Origin: a virus
Virus record (IMG/VR): IMGVR_UViG_3300049735_000011
Span: 1 to 40,111 of that record
DNA: 40,111 nucleotides
Reading direction: 5' to 3' (one strand)
Part shown: piece by piece, positions 26,028 to 34,620 of the stretch
How the letters are laid out: each line of letters starts with the position of its first letter
Position numbering within the stretch: the first letter of the stretch is position 1
The notes under the pieces: generated by a model
Told to the model about the DNA's origin: nothing
What the model saw: only the letters and a program-made list of their open reading frames with translations
The model's database searches: none
Program-made: the position numbers and the translations under genes

Positions 26028-26781
26028 TTGTAGGTCTTGATGGAGAGTCAACTTGGTAGTCTGGAATGGGTTGCCAGAGGATTGGTTCTTTTCTTTCATG
26101 GTCGTAGTCGTCAGTAGTTAAGATTCGTGCAAGTCTTGCGTTGATTAACGCGTCTTGTTCAGTCATCTCTTTGTCAACAAAAGTTTCAACGACTGCTTTC
26201 CATGTGTATCCTTTTTCTTCAAAGATTTTCTCTGCTTTTTTTATACCAATACCGGGAACGCCTGCGTAACCATCAGTGTTATCGCCTGCCATTGACTGAA
26301 TTAGATGCCATCTTGCTCCTTCTTCTGGAGTGATGTCTACAGTTTCTTTGAAGTCATATAGTTTACCGGGAATCTGTCTCATATCTTTGTCAGGAGAGAC
26401 AATTATGTTTCCGGGATATTTTGTAGCATAGATTCCTATAGAATCATCGGCTTCGAGTGTATCTTTGAGGATAACTCTGTATTGTTTTTTAAGTTCCTGT
26501 ATGACACGTTTAAATCCACAGGGCTTTTTTCGCTGTCGATGACCCTTGTATTCGGGTAGAATTTTTTTCCTAAAATTATTAGGACTTGTAAAAAACAATA
26601 TTAATTCATCATCAAACGAACCTAGTTCATTTTGGATTCTATCTAAATCTCTTTTGACACATTTCATAGCGTCAGAAAAGTTAGAAGTAACAACTATTAC
26701 GTCATCACCAAAATCCATTTCGGTTTCTGCTGCTGCACAGCATTTGTAGACTATATAGTCGCAATCAATTAATAATTTCAT
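25999..26781 (-). CDS. 5'-3' exonuclease (T7 gp6 / FEN-like)
   Basis: The 260-residue nuclease has the 5'-nuclease acidic residues: MKLLIDCDYIVYKC at the N-terminus, LEADDSIGIYA around residue 112, VSPDKDMRQIPG around 130, and the helix-hairpin-helix region MAGDNTDGYAGVPGIGIKKA. It degrades host DNA to recycle nucleotides and removes RNA primers in the T7 scheme. It lies directly downstream of the DNA polymerase gene (3-bp gap), the T7 order gene 5-gene 6. Confidence 0.93.
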   Translation of the reverse strand: MKLLIDCDYIVYKCCAAAETEMDFGDDVIVVTSNFSDAMKCVKRDLDRIQNELGSFDDELILFFTSPNNFRKKILPEYKGHRQRKKPCGFKRVIQELKKQYRVILKDTLEADDSIGIYATKYPGNIIVSPDKDMRQIPGKLYDFKETVDITPEEGARWHLIQSMAGDNTDGYAGVPGIGIKKAEKIFEEKGYTWKAVVETFVDKEMTEQDALINARLARILTTDDYDHERKEPILWQPIPDYQVDSPSRPTNEGDTVSSI

Positions 26782-26784
26782 ATT

Positions 26785-28050
26785 TTAATGTACGTCAGCC
26801 CATGTTTTGCCTTGCTTTGCTTCGGCAGCGATAGGACAACGTAAATCGTAGTATTCGCCAGCTAGTTCTGCTGCTTTTTCTAGAAGATTCATTAAATTTG
26901 TAGCATCTTCTTGTGGTGTTTCGTATTGCAATTCATCATGCACGAATGCTAGTTGATGTGTGTGAGGATTATGTATAGCATCGTTAGCTATAACCATCCA
27001 TCGCTTTGCAACTATACCAGCACTACATTGTAATAAATAATTTAGTGCTTTGTGCGGTGAATCGACCAACACCCTTCGTCCGTCCAGTGCCAAGAGGTAA
27101 CCGTTAGCAGCCTTATTTGAAACCGCTCCCAGTAAGTCACTGAGTCCTTCGATAGCAGATACGAAAGCCTCTCGGATCTCGGATCCTTTTTTTCTAGCTT
27201 CCTTGGGTTGTAAAGAGTTATCATAACTCATACCTATTTTTTCGTTTCCTGCACCGTACAAGAAGGCGTATGTTACGGTCTTAACTTGTCGGCGAGTGAT
27301 TCCTATTTTGTCTGCGTTAACTTGATGTATGTCATCGTTAAGTAATATGTCAGCATATCGACCTCCGTCATATCGTCCTAAATAATGTGCAAGCATTCGT
27401 AGTTCTATACCACTTAAATCTGCGCCTACCATTATATGCCTTGGACTGGCAGTAAATAGTTCTCTAAATTCTTTATCCGAAGGAACTTGGGCAAGATTCG
27501 GTTTACGATGAGCACATCTAAATGTGTTCGTAGAAACTGAACAGTTGTGGTGTATCTTACCTTTAGTCGTAACAAGCTTGTTCCATGCGTTCACGCCTTC
27601 GGATATCATCCCAAGCTTCTTTTTTATCGTCAAACATTTCGCACATGCTCTCGAGAAGGGAATATTTATCTCCGTCAATGTAATCTCGTCGATAATTGGT
27701 TTCCCAGTCGTGGTGATCTTGCTCAATTTGACTTTGAAATGAGTCGTCAAAATCCATGCTATGTGGTCTCGTGAAGTGGGGTTAAATTCTTTTAGTCTTT
27801 GGAACTCTGCTCCGGCTTTATATCCTTGTGTAGAGTTATCTCGTTTAGGAGTGAACAACGCTCCTCCAATGAGAGGGAATTGTCTCCGAAGTACTTGAGT
27901 AAGTTCTTCCATCTCTCTTCTGAGATGTGACTCAAGTTGGAAACTTTTTTGTTCGTCAAATGTCCATCCATGTATTTCTTGTTCTGTTAGTATTTCTGCG
28001 ACTCGGTGCTCTAATCGACACGAGTCAGATAAGGGCGGAAATGTTCGCAT
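26785..28050 (-). CDS. DNA polymerase, family A polymerase domain (split gene, 3' part)
   Basis: From the ATG at 28050 the product has 421 residues and carries only the polymerase domain: motif A DLSGIELRMLAHYL, motif B RRQVKTVTYAFLYGAG and motif C FVHDELQ. The open frame extends to an ATG at 28107, but the first recognisable polymerase sequence is SDSCRLEHRVAEIL. The exonuclease domain lies in a separate frame just upstream, overlapping by 40 nt. Either two polypeptides form the enzyme, or a -1 frameshift joins them, or the sequence has an indel. Combined length (about 590) matches single-chain cyanopodovirus polymerases. Confidence 0.9.
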   Translation of the reverse strand: MRTFPPLSDSCRLEHRVAEILTEQEIHGWTFDEQKSFQLESHLRREMEELTQVLRRQFPLIGGALFTPKRDNSTQGYKAGAEFQRLKEFNPTSRDHIAWILTTHFKVKLSKITTTGKPIIDEITLTEINIPFSRACAKCLTIKKKLGMISEGVNAWNKLVTTKGKIHHNCSVSTNTFRCAHRKPNLAQVPSDKEFRELFTASPRHIMVGADLSGIELRMLAHYLGRYDGGRYADILLNDDIHQVNADKIGITRRQVKTVTYAFLYGAGNEKIGMSYDNSLQPKEARKKGSEIREAFVSAIEGLSDLLGAVSNKAANGYLLALDGRRVLVDSPHKALNYLLQCSAGIVAKRWMVIANDAIHNPHTHQLAFVHDELQYETPQEDATNLMNLLEKAAELAGEYYDLRCPIAAEAKQGKTWADVH

Positions 28051-28529
28051 AATTTTGTAGTTACTTTTACGTCTTGCACCATGTAGTCTTGCATCTCTTG
28101 ACTCCACTCTTGCCAGTCAGAGTTTTTACCAAAGTCTCCTTTGTATTCTCCTAATCTGTAGCCATATGCTTCAAGTGAATGTCTACCATATAACTGTAAT
28201 GGCATATGTCTCCACTGTCTTTTCTTATCTATCTCCATTAAATTTGGGTGATATAAGCGAGAAAGCACAAGAGTATCAATAACTGTAGCATCAGTATGAA
28301 ACCCGTCGCTAAGCTTCCGAAGGACAGCAAGGTCGTACCCAATAAGGTTGTGACCAGCAAGAGTATCAGCTTCCATAATTTGATTGATACCATCCCGTAT
28401 GCTGGGCGTTTCGTCATTCTGATCGTTATATACGTATGTCTTCTCTTCTTTGGTGTCAAAGGTGGAAATGCAATGTATCTTAGAAACGTCATATAATAGT
28501 CCGTTTGTTTCTATGTCAAATACCAGCAC
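28011..28529 (-). CDS. DNA polymerase 3'-5' exonuclease domain (split gene, 5' part)
   Basis: The 172-residue product contains DnaQ-like exonuclease motifs: ExoI VFDIETNG, ExoII HNLIGYD, and ExoIII YMVQDVKVT. The start is GTG at 28529, sharing its first base with the preceding TAG stop (TAGTG). The frame stops at 28011 after CEHFRPYLTRVD, where the polymerase frame already reads parallel sequence in the -1 frame. The split therefore falls exactly at the exonuclease-polymerase domain border. Confidence 0.88.
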   Translation of the reverse strand: MLVFDIETNGLLYDVSKIHCISTFDTKEEKTYVYNDQNDETPSIRDGINQIMEADTLAGHNLIGYDLAVLRKLSDGFHTDATVIDTLVLSRLYHPNLMEIDKKRQWRHMPLQLYGRHSLEAYGYRLGEYKGDFGKNSDWQEWSQEMQDYMVQDVKVTTKLCEHFRPYLTRVD

Positions 28530-28660
28530 TATTTTTTACCGGTATAAGTTTTGTCCTTAAACTTAGCTTTCTTTTTAGCTTGTTTTGTAGGTGGGTTTGG
28601 TTTCACCAGTTCCAGATCAGAAGTCTGTACTGGGATTGAAAATTGGCTCCGTAGTTTCAT
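28529..28660 (-). CDS. 43-residue basic protein between primase-helicase and DNA polymerase
   Basis: The frame starts at ATG 28660 within the end of the primase-helicase gene, runs 43 codons and ends with TAG whose last base starts the polymerase GTG. The peptide begins MKLRSQFSIPVQTSDLELVK and ends in a Lys-rich tail (KQAKKKAKFKDKTYTGKK). Such a basic tail suggests nucleic-acid or polymerase contact. The exact stop-start coupling to the polymerase supports it. The 44-nt overlap with the helicase gene is its weak point. Confidence 0.6.
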   Translation of the reverse strand: MKLRSQFSIPVQTSDLELVKPNPPTKQAKKKAKFKDKTYTGKK

Positions 28661-30176
28661 CGTATTTACATGTTTCTTTGTTGTATTTAAGTTGACATGC
28701 AACACCTACCTCTCCGGAGTAGCGATTCTTTAGAACCCGTAAGATCGTTTGGTCTACAGCTTCAGTTTGTTGGTTTCTTTCGAGTCCCCATACTTCATCT
28801 GCAAGCTGAGATATTGCAGCAGATCCTCTAAGTTGTCCTAGAGTTACGCGTGCTCCTTCTTCGTGGTTTTTGTCTGTCTGTGTTCTACGTAGATGTGATA
28901 CTAAGAATAGCTTGATTCCAGTTCTTTCAACTAAGCTACGTAGTTTAGTCATGGTGTTATCTATCATTTTCCTCTCATCACCATCTAGTCCAGATATAAG
29001 TATGGATAGGTGGTCAAGAAAGATTATTTTTGCTTCGAGTGCGAGTGCCATATATTCAATACGACTGTAAATAATATCAGGGTCAGCACTGCCGAAGTGG
29101 TCATAAAGGAAGAGACGCCAGTTTTTGAGAGTCGCATCATAAGCTGTTACTAATGTTTCCTTGGTATGTTCGCCAAGGTGTAACGCTTGACCTACAGCCA
29201 CGGACATAAGTCCTAGTGCTGTTCTTCTGTTTGACTCTTCCAAAGCAATGTAGCCTACAGGTTCGTCCTTGTCTAAGAAGTGAGTTGCCAACTGGCGTGT
29301 CAGCGTTGACTTACCCTGACCTGTGCCTGCACTGATAACAGTGAGCTCTCCGTATCTGCATCCATGTGTTAGTCTTTGCAATCCAGCAAAGGGATACTCA
29401 AAGTCACATGGTGGGCTAGGGTTTGTTACTAATTCTAGTAGTGATTGACCATCTACTATCCCATCAGGTTGATACGGCGAAGCATTCCAGATAGCCTTCC
29501 TGATCGCTTCAGCATCATTATTTTGTAGTGCGTCAGACGCATCTTTATACGGGTCTGGCAAATGAGCAATCTTAACTTTCCCAGACGGTAAGAGCGCAGC
29601 CACTGCTTCCGTCGCCAGCTTACCCGGCTCGTCTTGATCGAAGAAAAGGATAATTTCTTCATAACCTTGAAAAAGCTGAAGTTGTTTTTGTATGTCCTTT
29701 TTAGCTGACGCAGCTCCGTGAGGAAGTGAGACATGCGCCCAGTTGGGGTAAGCCTCCCAGCCCGATAGTGCATCAAGCTCTCCTTCGTAGACCATGATAC
29801 GTTTGCCAGTAGAAGGAATGAGAGACTGACCAAAAAGAGTGTCAGTAGTATTACCTTCATACTTAAAGTCTTTTAATTTTGTTTTTGTTTTGAACCCTTG
29901 AAGTGTTTTGTCGCTGCTGTAATAAGGGAAGCGTAAAAGTTCTCCATCCCTATAGACTTTGTAGTGTTGGCAGGTTTCTTCACTGATTCTTCGTTTTTGC
30001 AGCCTTTGGGCTGATCCTTTGAATTGAACATTGGTGGGCATGCTATGTGTGTGATTATCTGCTCTTGTTAAATTGTGGCAACTAAAACAAAATGTGTTGC
30101 CATCATCATAAACAGCCTTTGCATCAGAGGAGCCACATACTTCACATGGCTCGTGTCTTAAAAATTCTGCTGTCAT
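28617..30176 (-). CDS. Primase-helicase (T7 gp4-like)
   Basis: The 519-residue bifunctional enzyme has a Zn-binding primase head (C11-x2-C14 and C30-x2-C33), a TOPRIM region (VYEGELDALSGWEAYPNWAH, then ILFFDQDEPG), a Walker A motif GTGQGKSTL near residue 283 and a Walker B region IIFLDHLSIL near 388. T7 gp4 has 566 residues, so this is a full-length compact version. It makes primers and unwinds DNA at the fork. Overlaps endonuclease I by ATGA. Confidence 0.96.
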   Translation of the reverse strand: MTAEFLRHEPCEVCGSSDAKAVYDDGNTFCFSCHNLTRADNHTHSMPTNVQFKGSAQRLQKRRISEETCQHYKVYRDGELLRFPYYSSDKTLQGFKTKTKLKDFKYEGNTTDTLFGQSLIPSTGKRIMVYEGELDALSGWEAYPNWAHVSLPHGAASAKKDIQKQLQLFQGYEEIILFFDQDEPGKLATEAVAALLPSGKVKIAHLPDPYKDASDALQNNDAEAIRKAIWNASPYQPDGIVDGQSLLELVTNPSPPCDFEYPFAGLQRLTHGCRYGELTVISAGTGQGKSTLTRQLATHFLDKDEPVGYIALEESNRRTALGLMSVAVGQALHLGEHTKETLVTAYDATLKNWRLFLYDHFGSADPDIIYSRIEYMALALEAKIIFLDHLSILISGLDGDERKMIDNTMTKLRSLVERTGIKLFLVSHLRRTQTDKNHEEGARVTLGQLRGSAAISQLADEVWGLERNQQTEAVDQTILRVLKNRYSGEVGVACQLKYNKETCKYDETTEPIFNPSTDF

Positions 30177-30529
30177 TTTAACCAGTCAACTGGTATGCAG
30201 TGTGCAGCGCACCAGAGTATTCCGTATCGCTCACACCACTTTGCGTATGTAGTCTTAGATTTTTTAGATATACGTTTGTAAGGGTCTTGAAATACCATAC
30301 GAAGGTCTATCTCTGGGTTGTCCTTGATTACTTGTCTTATCTTACGCCTAGATGGTGGGTCCCAATACCCTTTAACCTCTAGGATTACTCCATTGTTAGG
30401 TAGCACAAAGTCAGGAGTATATTGATGTTGGATTGTGTAAGGGTAGGACGTCTCCTCATACTCATAGTCGACGCCCAACGTTACTAATAGGTCAGCTACC
30501 TTTTCTTCTAGACCTGATCTGAATGCCAT
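30173..30529 (-). CDS. Endonuclease I (T7 gp3-like Holliday junction resolvase)
   Basis: The 118-residue protein contains the family signature SGLEEKVA, QYTPDFVLPNNG and LEVKGYWDP, placing the catalytic residues at Glu8, Asp40, Glu51 and Lys53 (T7: Glu20, Asp55, Glu65, Lys67). It resolves branched DNA and helps degrade host DNA. The SSB gene precedes with a one-base overlap and the primase-helicase follows by ATGA, as in T7 order. Confidence 0.95.
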   Translation of the reverse strand: MAFRSGLEEKVADLLVTLGVDYEYEETSYPYTIQHQYTPDFVLPNNGVILEVKGYWDPPSRRKIRQVIKDNPEIDLRMVFQDPYKRISKKSKTTYAKWCERYGILWCAAHCIPVDWLK

Positions 30530-31098
30530 TAGAAGTCATCTTCTACTGACGAAGGTGTAGTGTCAGGTGTTACATTTGGTTCAGATGTTTTGAACCCTGC
30601 TGTACTACCAAACAAATCAGCAGCTCCTTGCTCGTCAAGGTCTCCAGTGTCGACACCTACCTCTGACTGAATACTAACTATCTGTACTCCAGATAACTTT
30701 AGTGATGTGCCATAGGTCACGCCATCTCTTAGTATGTATGGCTTTTGAGTAAATCCAAGTTTAACTTTACTGCCTGAATATACTGGTGTATCAACGTCCT
30801 TGATCGGTGTGCCTTCAGTATCTACAACTGGAGGTCTTTTGTCGTCACTCCAAGAGAACTTGATAAGATACTTACCATCACTAACTTCTTCCCATGGAGT
30901 AGGTTTTAGTGTAGATCTCTTTGGGTTTTTTAATTTAGACTCTGCCCACTTAAGACAGTCGTCTCTTTCAGTCTCTAGTTTAGAGATTAGATCTTCTCCA
31001 ACTACGGCTTTTAATGAATAGCCAAACTTGCTTGGCTTTAACACAGCTTGGAAACCTTCTAAGGTTACAGGCTCGGGTGTTACGTGTATGTTTCTCAT
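30529..31098 (-). CDS. Single-stranded DNA-binding protein (T7 gp2.5-like)
   Basis: The 189-residue protein has the OB-fold layout and the acidic, Phe-ended C-terminus (SSVEDDF) used by T7 gp2.5 to bind polymerase and helicase. Motifs include FGYSLKAVVG and PYILRDGVTYGTSLKLSGVQ. T7 gp2.5 has 232 residues, so this is a shorter cyanopodovirus form. Overlaps the RNA polymerase gene by one base (TAATG). Confidence 0.93.
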   Translation of the reverse strand: MRNIHVTPEPVTLEGFQAVLKPSKFGYSLKAVVGEDLISKLETERDDCLKWAESKLKNPKRSTLKPTPWEEVSDGKYLIKFSWSDDKRPPVVDTEGTPIKDVDTPVYSGSKVKLGFTQKPYILRDGVTYGTSLKLSGVQIVSIQSEVGVDTGDLDEQGAADLFGSTAGFKTSEPNVTPDTTPSSVEDDF

Positions 31099-33428
31099 TA
31101 ACAGAAAAAATATTGTGAATCAATTACGGCTTCTGGTTTCAGATCGCCAATAATCGGTGGTTGTTCTTCAGCTCCTATTGCTAGGGCGAAGTCGGTTAGT
31201 GGTTCATGCTCTGCGAACAGGTGCATGTAAGTTTTGCGTACAAGGCTTGATAGCGTACACATGTCTGTAGCTCTACATAATACACTGTCATGTATCAATG
31301 CAATGGGAAAGTTGGTTGATGTTGTAGCTAGATGAAGTAGGCTTGCATCTAATGAATGTATTAGATTAGGTGCAGTAGCATTCTTGTGATGGTTCAGGTC
31401 AACACCTGTCTCAGCTCCGGCTACATATATCTCACATCTACCCATAAGTTGAGTACGTATTATAGTTGACTTATACTTCATTAACTTTTGCTTAACATTA
31501 AAACCTGATGGTGTTGTCCATCTGATTTCGCCAGCTCCAGCTCTGATAGCTCGTGCTATCTCTTGTTCAATCCATTTCATTACGCTCATAGCTCCCGGAA
31601 CTACCTCGTTCATGGCAGATCGTACAGCTTTTACGCATTGTGTCAACTCTTCTTTGTCTACATCTACGCCCTTGTCTTTGAATGCGTCCCTGATGTAGGA
31701 GCGATTAGAGAAAGGTTTAGCATTGTATGGTATGGTCATCACACAACGCTTTGTTACCTTTCTATCCCAGTGGGGTTTTAGCCGATCAGGGATTGCGTCC
31801 ATGCTTTTTGCTGCAATAGTTGCATAAGCGTCTTGGGGTTTTTCACTCCCTATGACGTTTACCATACGAGCAGTGGACGCATCCTTGGCAAGTCCTGCCA
31901 AGATTTGTAAACCACTACATGTAGCGTCTACAGCTACAGGCAGATGTGTTGTGTCAGTGTGTCCCATAATGAGACTGACATACTCATTTGCAGCAGCTAG
32001 AAATAACCAAGGCTCGTCTGCATTTTCCCAGTCAGCTATGTATTTGATAGGGTCCTTGACAATTCTAAATACAAGATCTTGGTTAGCTGGTATAGATACC
32101 CACTCTAACCTCTCTTCCATTGTAGCTTTGTCTAACCCATACGTAGTAGCTAACTGAAATTTTATCCAGTCTAAACCCTTGGCGTTTATCTTAGCACCTT
32201 CATTAAATAAAATCAAACTTTTTCCAAAGTCTGTGTCTTGTGGTGTAAGTAAACTAGGTATTGGGTATGCTCTACCCCGATAGTCAAAACTCCAAGGTAT
32301 ATAAAATACCTCGTCTTCAAACTCTCGTACTACTTCCATAGTCATACGAGTTCGGCAGGACTTACGTACTTCAGCAGCCTGCAAGTTTCTAGCTATCGTT
32401 GCTGCTTTTTTCCAACTCTTCCATACCTCCTTGCTTGCCTCTTCTGGAGGTTTTGGAGGGATATCATGTTGAATGACAGGTCTAAATTTTCCTACGCTAA
32501 TTCCTCTATCCTCTAACTCTTTCGCTACCTCTACTATAAAAGGATTTAGCTTGTAAGAAACTTGTTGGATTTTGTTAATAAACTCGTAAGGTATTTCTCC
32601 CTGTATAAGCCCGTCATCGGTCTTGCGTATCAAATTATGGCAACGTGTCAAATCATTTAGATAATAACCACCGTCTTGGAGAGCATTCCAATTACGTGGA
32701 GGGATAAGCATAGGCTTAGCAAGTGGGCTAAATAGCTCAGCCATTCGCATGATTTCGGCATGTTGTTTGATAAGTAGGGAGGATGGTACAAATACTGCTA
32801 TAGTCTTTCTACCTTTACGCACTAAATCCCTCTCGAACCATCCTGATACTTCCATCAGACAGTCCATGAGAAAGGTTCCGACCTTGACTTTGGTCGTTTT
32901 ATCCCAATGCACCCAAGGGGATATGTTTGTCTTGTGCATAAGTGTTTGAATGCACTTACGCTTGTACTCTGTACCCTTGGCTTGATGCCAATAGTTCTTT
33001 TTTAGTGTAGTTAACAAGGCTGGTGCTTCCTTGTCATAGTATTCCATCTGGGCTTCAGCTTCTATCGCTGCGCCAATAGCTATAGCTATAGTCGTTACAC
33101 TGTGTTTCTTCTGTTGTGGCGAAAACACATGGTCAAACACAACCTTACACGTAAGCAAGGCTTGTACTTCTGAGCCACTGGGTAGGATATGCTTGTGAAA
33201 GATGGCATAGTTTTTACCAGCTTGGGTCAAAAACTTTTCTTTTTTACTATCAATGAATGCAATAAGATCAGGCAATATTGAACTAACGCATGCTGAGCCA
33301 TAAACGGTAGCACTTGCATAAGTCTTTTCTTCTAACTTTGTAGTGTTAGCATGTAACTTATGTAAGCCTCCTTGTATTTGTTTACGCTCGTAGTTCTGCT
33401 GGTCCTGTATTTGTTGTTCAGTTAGCAT
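31098..33428 (-). CDS. Single-subunit T7-type RNA polymerase
   Basis: The 776-residue polymerase has motif A DATCSGLQ (Asp501), motif B KRCVMTIPYNAKPFS with the sugar-selecting Tyr, and motif C IHDS (Asp714). The C-terminus SQYFFC is the conserved foot that packs near the active site in T7 (FAFA). It is about 107 residues shorter than T7 gp1, mostly in the N-terminal domain that includes the promoter-recognition and lysozyme contacts. It should transcribe the middle and late genes. No phage-specific promoter consensus is evident to me in the window. Confidence 0.98.
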   Translation of the reverse strand: MLTEQQIQDQQNYERKQIQGGLHKLHANTTKLEEKTYASATVYGSACVSSILPDLIAFIDSKKEKFLTQAGKNYAIFHKHILPSGSEVQALLTCKVVFDHVFSPQQKKHSVTTIAIAIGAAIEAEAQMEYYDKEAPALLTTLKKNYWHQAKGTEYKRKCIQTLMHKTNISPWVHWDKTTKVKVGTFLMDCLMEVSGWFERDLVRKGRKTIAVFVPSSLLIKQHAEIMRMAELFSPLAKPMLIPPRNWNALQDGGYYLNDLTRCHNLIRKTDDGLIQGEIPYEFINKIQQVSYKLNPFIVEVAKELEDRGISVGKFRPVIQHDIPPKPPEEASKEVWKSWKKAATIARNLQAAEVRKSCRTRMTMEVVREFEDEVFYIPWSFDYRGRAYPIPSLLTPQDTDFGKSLILFNEGAKINAKGLDWIKFQLATTYGLDKATMEERLEWVSIPANQDLVFRIVKDPIKYIADWENADEPWLFLAAANEYVSLIMGHTDTTHLPVAVDATCSGLQILAGLAKDASTARMVNVIGSEKPQDAYATIAAKSMDAIPDRLKPHWDRKVTKRCVMTIPYNAKPFSNRSYIRDAFKDKGVDVDKEELTQCVKAVRSAMNEVVPGAMSVMKWIEQEIARAIRAGAGEIRWTTPSGFNVKQKLMKYKSTIIRTQLMGRCEIYVAGAETGVDLNHHKNATAPNLIHSLDASLLHLATTSTNFPIALIHDSVLCRATDMCTLSSLVRKTYMHLFAEHEPLTDFALAIGAEEQPPIIGDLKPEAVIDSQYFFC

Positions 33429-33438
33429 TTAGTGTAAA

Positions 33439-33555
33439 TTAGTTGTCGTCTTTTACTTGCTCTAACATTATAGCAATGAGTTCGTCCTTGTGTGGGTGGT
33501 TTTCAACAAGTGTTGTTAGTTGTTGTAACCTACGTTCAAATGTTGTCTTGTGCAT
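33439..33555 (-). CDS. 38-residue helical protein before RNA polymerase
   Basis: The peptide starts MHKTTFERRLQQLTTLVENH and ends IAIMLEQVKDDN. The start overlaps the upstream gene's 3' end by 20 nt, and the stop lies 10 bp before the RNA polymerase ATG. Its amphipathic helical pattern and natural codon use suggest a real gene. One copy of the CAAGGACG octamer lies inside. Function is unknown. Confidence 0.65.
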   Translation of the reverse strand: MHKTTFERRLQQLTTLVENHPHKDELIAIMLEQVKDDN

Positions 33556-33871
33556 CGTTATTAAAATCAATGTTTAGTGGATTTGGAATCAGGTGATAAA
33601 CACCTTCATCTGTTGCTAGTGTTATGTGTTTATTAGTTCCTATCTCTTTTTTTAGTCTCATCTTTGTGTGATGCTCAGACTTGTATGTATGTTCTGTAAT
33701 CTTACCTGTGTCCTTGTCCTCTATCCTGACTATACCGAAGTGTGAGCTGGGCAGTTGATAACCATGTATCTTCCATGCACGTAGCTCTTCGTATTCCATT
33801 GCAGGAAAGTAGTTAGGTGGGCATGCCTTGATAGCATCCCAGTTGTTTGGGTAGTACTTACGTCGTTTCAT
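33536..33871 (-). CDS. Conserved-looking early protein, 111 residues
   Basis: The start is the ATG at 33871, which forms ATGA with the previous stop. The product starts MKRRKYYPNNWDAIKACPPN and contains FPAMEYEELRAWKIHGYQLP and a basic central part. It resembles a hypothetical protein usually found just before RNA polymerase in cyanopodoviruses (KRRKYYPNNW start). An upstream start at 33916 would overlap the previous gene by 49 nt. Function is unknown. Confidence 0.75.
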   Translation of the reverse strand: MKRRKYYPNNWDAIKACPPNYFPAMEYEELRAWKIHGYQLPSSHFGIVRIEDKDTGKITEHTYKSEHHTKMRLKKEIGTNKHITLATDEGVYHLIPNPLNIDFNNDAQDNI

Positions 33872-34020
33872 GTTCTTGATACGTTCAATAGATTGTAATT
33901 GTGTGCTACTACCCAATCAAGGGCAAAATATGCTGCATCTTCGTCGCTTGGTGCACGAGTATACATGTGTGATTTGTTTTTTGGCTGACCTTTTATACAA
34001 TAGTCGATCTTGTAAATCAT
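33868..34020 (-). CDS. Small early protein, 50 residues
   Basis: From ATG 34020 the peptide is MIYKIDYCIKGQPKNKSHMY, followed by RAPSDEDAAYFALDWVVAHN. A GTG start at 34074 is possible (68 residues), but the first 18 residues would include the odd MPEKNLRYV stretch over a hairpin. The beta-strand then helix pattern fits a small single-domain protein. Function is unknown. The stop couples to the next gene by ATGA. Confidence 0.6.
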   Translation of the reverse strand: MIYKIDYCIKGQPKNKSHMYTRAPSDEDAAYFALDWVVAHNYNLLNVSRT

Positions 34021-34100
34021 GGCAAATGTGTGTTTTTTGAAGGTACAAACGTACCGGAGGTTTTTTTCAGGCACCTCTGAGGCGATTTAAACGCCATGTT

Positions 34101-34304
34101 TTAGCAGATGAAATGACCAGAACAGCTAAATTGCCACTTAAACGGGTACATGTCACCATATTCCTTGGCAACACGTTTGTCTACAATGTTTGCGATTGCG
34201 TCCCTGTCCTCGTATGTGAGAATGTCGGCAATGTTTATGTCCTTGGTACGGTGGAGCTTTTTGTTGAAGTCTTCCGCCTGTTTCATAAGATCATGGTACT
34301 CCAT
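34101..34304 (-). CDS. Small early protein, 67 residues
   Basis: The ATG at 34304 shares a base with the previous TGA stop (TGATG). The product starts MEYHDLMKQAEDFNKKLHRT and is helical and acidic in the middle, with a C-terminal SCSGHFIC. I do not recognise the family. It ends the five-gene coupled microcassette that begins at 35119. An 80-bp gap with a GAGGT/ACCTC hairpin at about 34054-34077 follows. Confidence 0.6.
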   Translation of the reverse strand: MEYHDLMKQAEDFNKKLHRTKDINIADILTYEDRDAIANIVDKRVAKEYGDMYPFKWQFSCSGHFIC

Positions 34305-34492
34305 CAGAACAAGAAGCCTCCGTCCTTGTCGAACTCGTTGAGTTTCTCATTGACTTTGTATGGCTTGAGCCTTACGTCCATGTATAGTACAAGGTACTCG
34401 GCTGCTCTTCTTACTTTGTCGTCGTCCCATTCTGGACGTGCTCTACGTACTGCTTGAGAGTAGTTGAGTTGTTGGGTGATGTCGATTGTCAT
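34304..34492 (-). CDS. Small early protein, 62 residues
   Basis: The peptide MTIDITQQLNYSQAVRRARP continues with WDDDKVRRAAEYLVLYMDVR and ends LNEFDKDGGFLF. It is coupled by ATGA to the 43-residue gene before it and by TGATG to the next. Helical, with balanced charge. The codon pair AAG-GAC near the end contributes a CAAGGACG copy. Function is unknown. Confidence 0.65.
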   Translation of the reverse strand: MTIDITQQLNYSQAVRRARPEWDDDKVRRAAEYLVLYMDVRLKPYKVNEKLNEFDKDGGFLF

Positions 34493-34620
34493 TGTCGAGT
34501 GAGTTTTTTGATTAGTTGTTTAGTGCGTTTCTTTGCTGCCTGTATGATGCGTACATGTTTCTTGTACTTGGGCTGCTTGTCGCTGTGGTGTTGCCAGTTT
34601 GGAACACGTGGAGTAATCAT
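34489..34620 (-). CDS. 43-residue highly basic early protein
   Basis: The frame is linked to both neighbours by ATGA overlaps (34620-34617 and 34492-34489), which makes it a real gene despite its size. The peptide starts MITPRVPNWQHHSDKQPKYK and continues with many Lys and Arg (AAKKRTKQLIKKLTRQ). Net charge is strongly positive, so binding to nucleic acid or an acidic host protein is plausible. T7-like phages encode small host-takeover proteins in this position. Confidence 0.7.
   Translation of the reverse strand: MITPRVPNWQHHSDKQPKYKKHVRIIQAAKKRTKQLIKKLTRQ

Noticed and set aside
26785-28529. Intein or homing intron in the polymerase gene
   Set aside because: The two frames overlap, so nothing is inserted between the domains.
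34054-34077. Terminator at the GAGGT/ACCTC hairpin
   Set aside because: The T-run lies in the loop on the plus strand, not after the stem on the coding strand.
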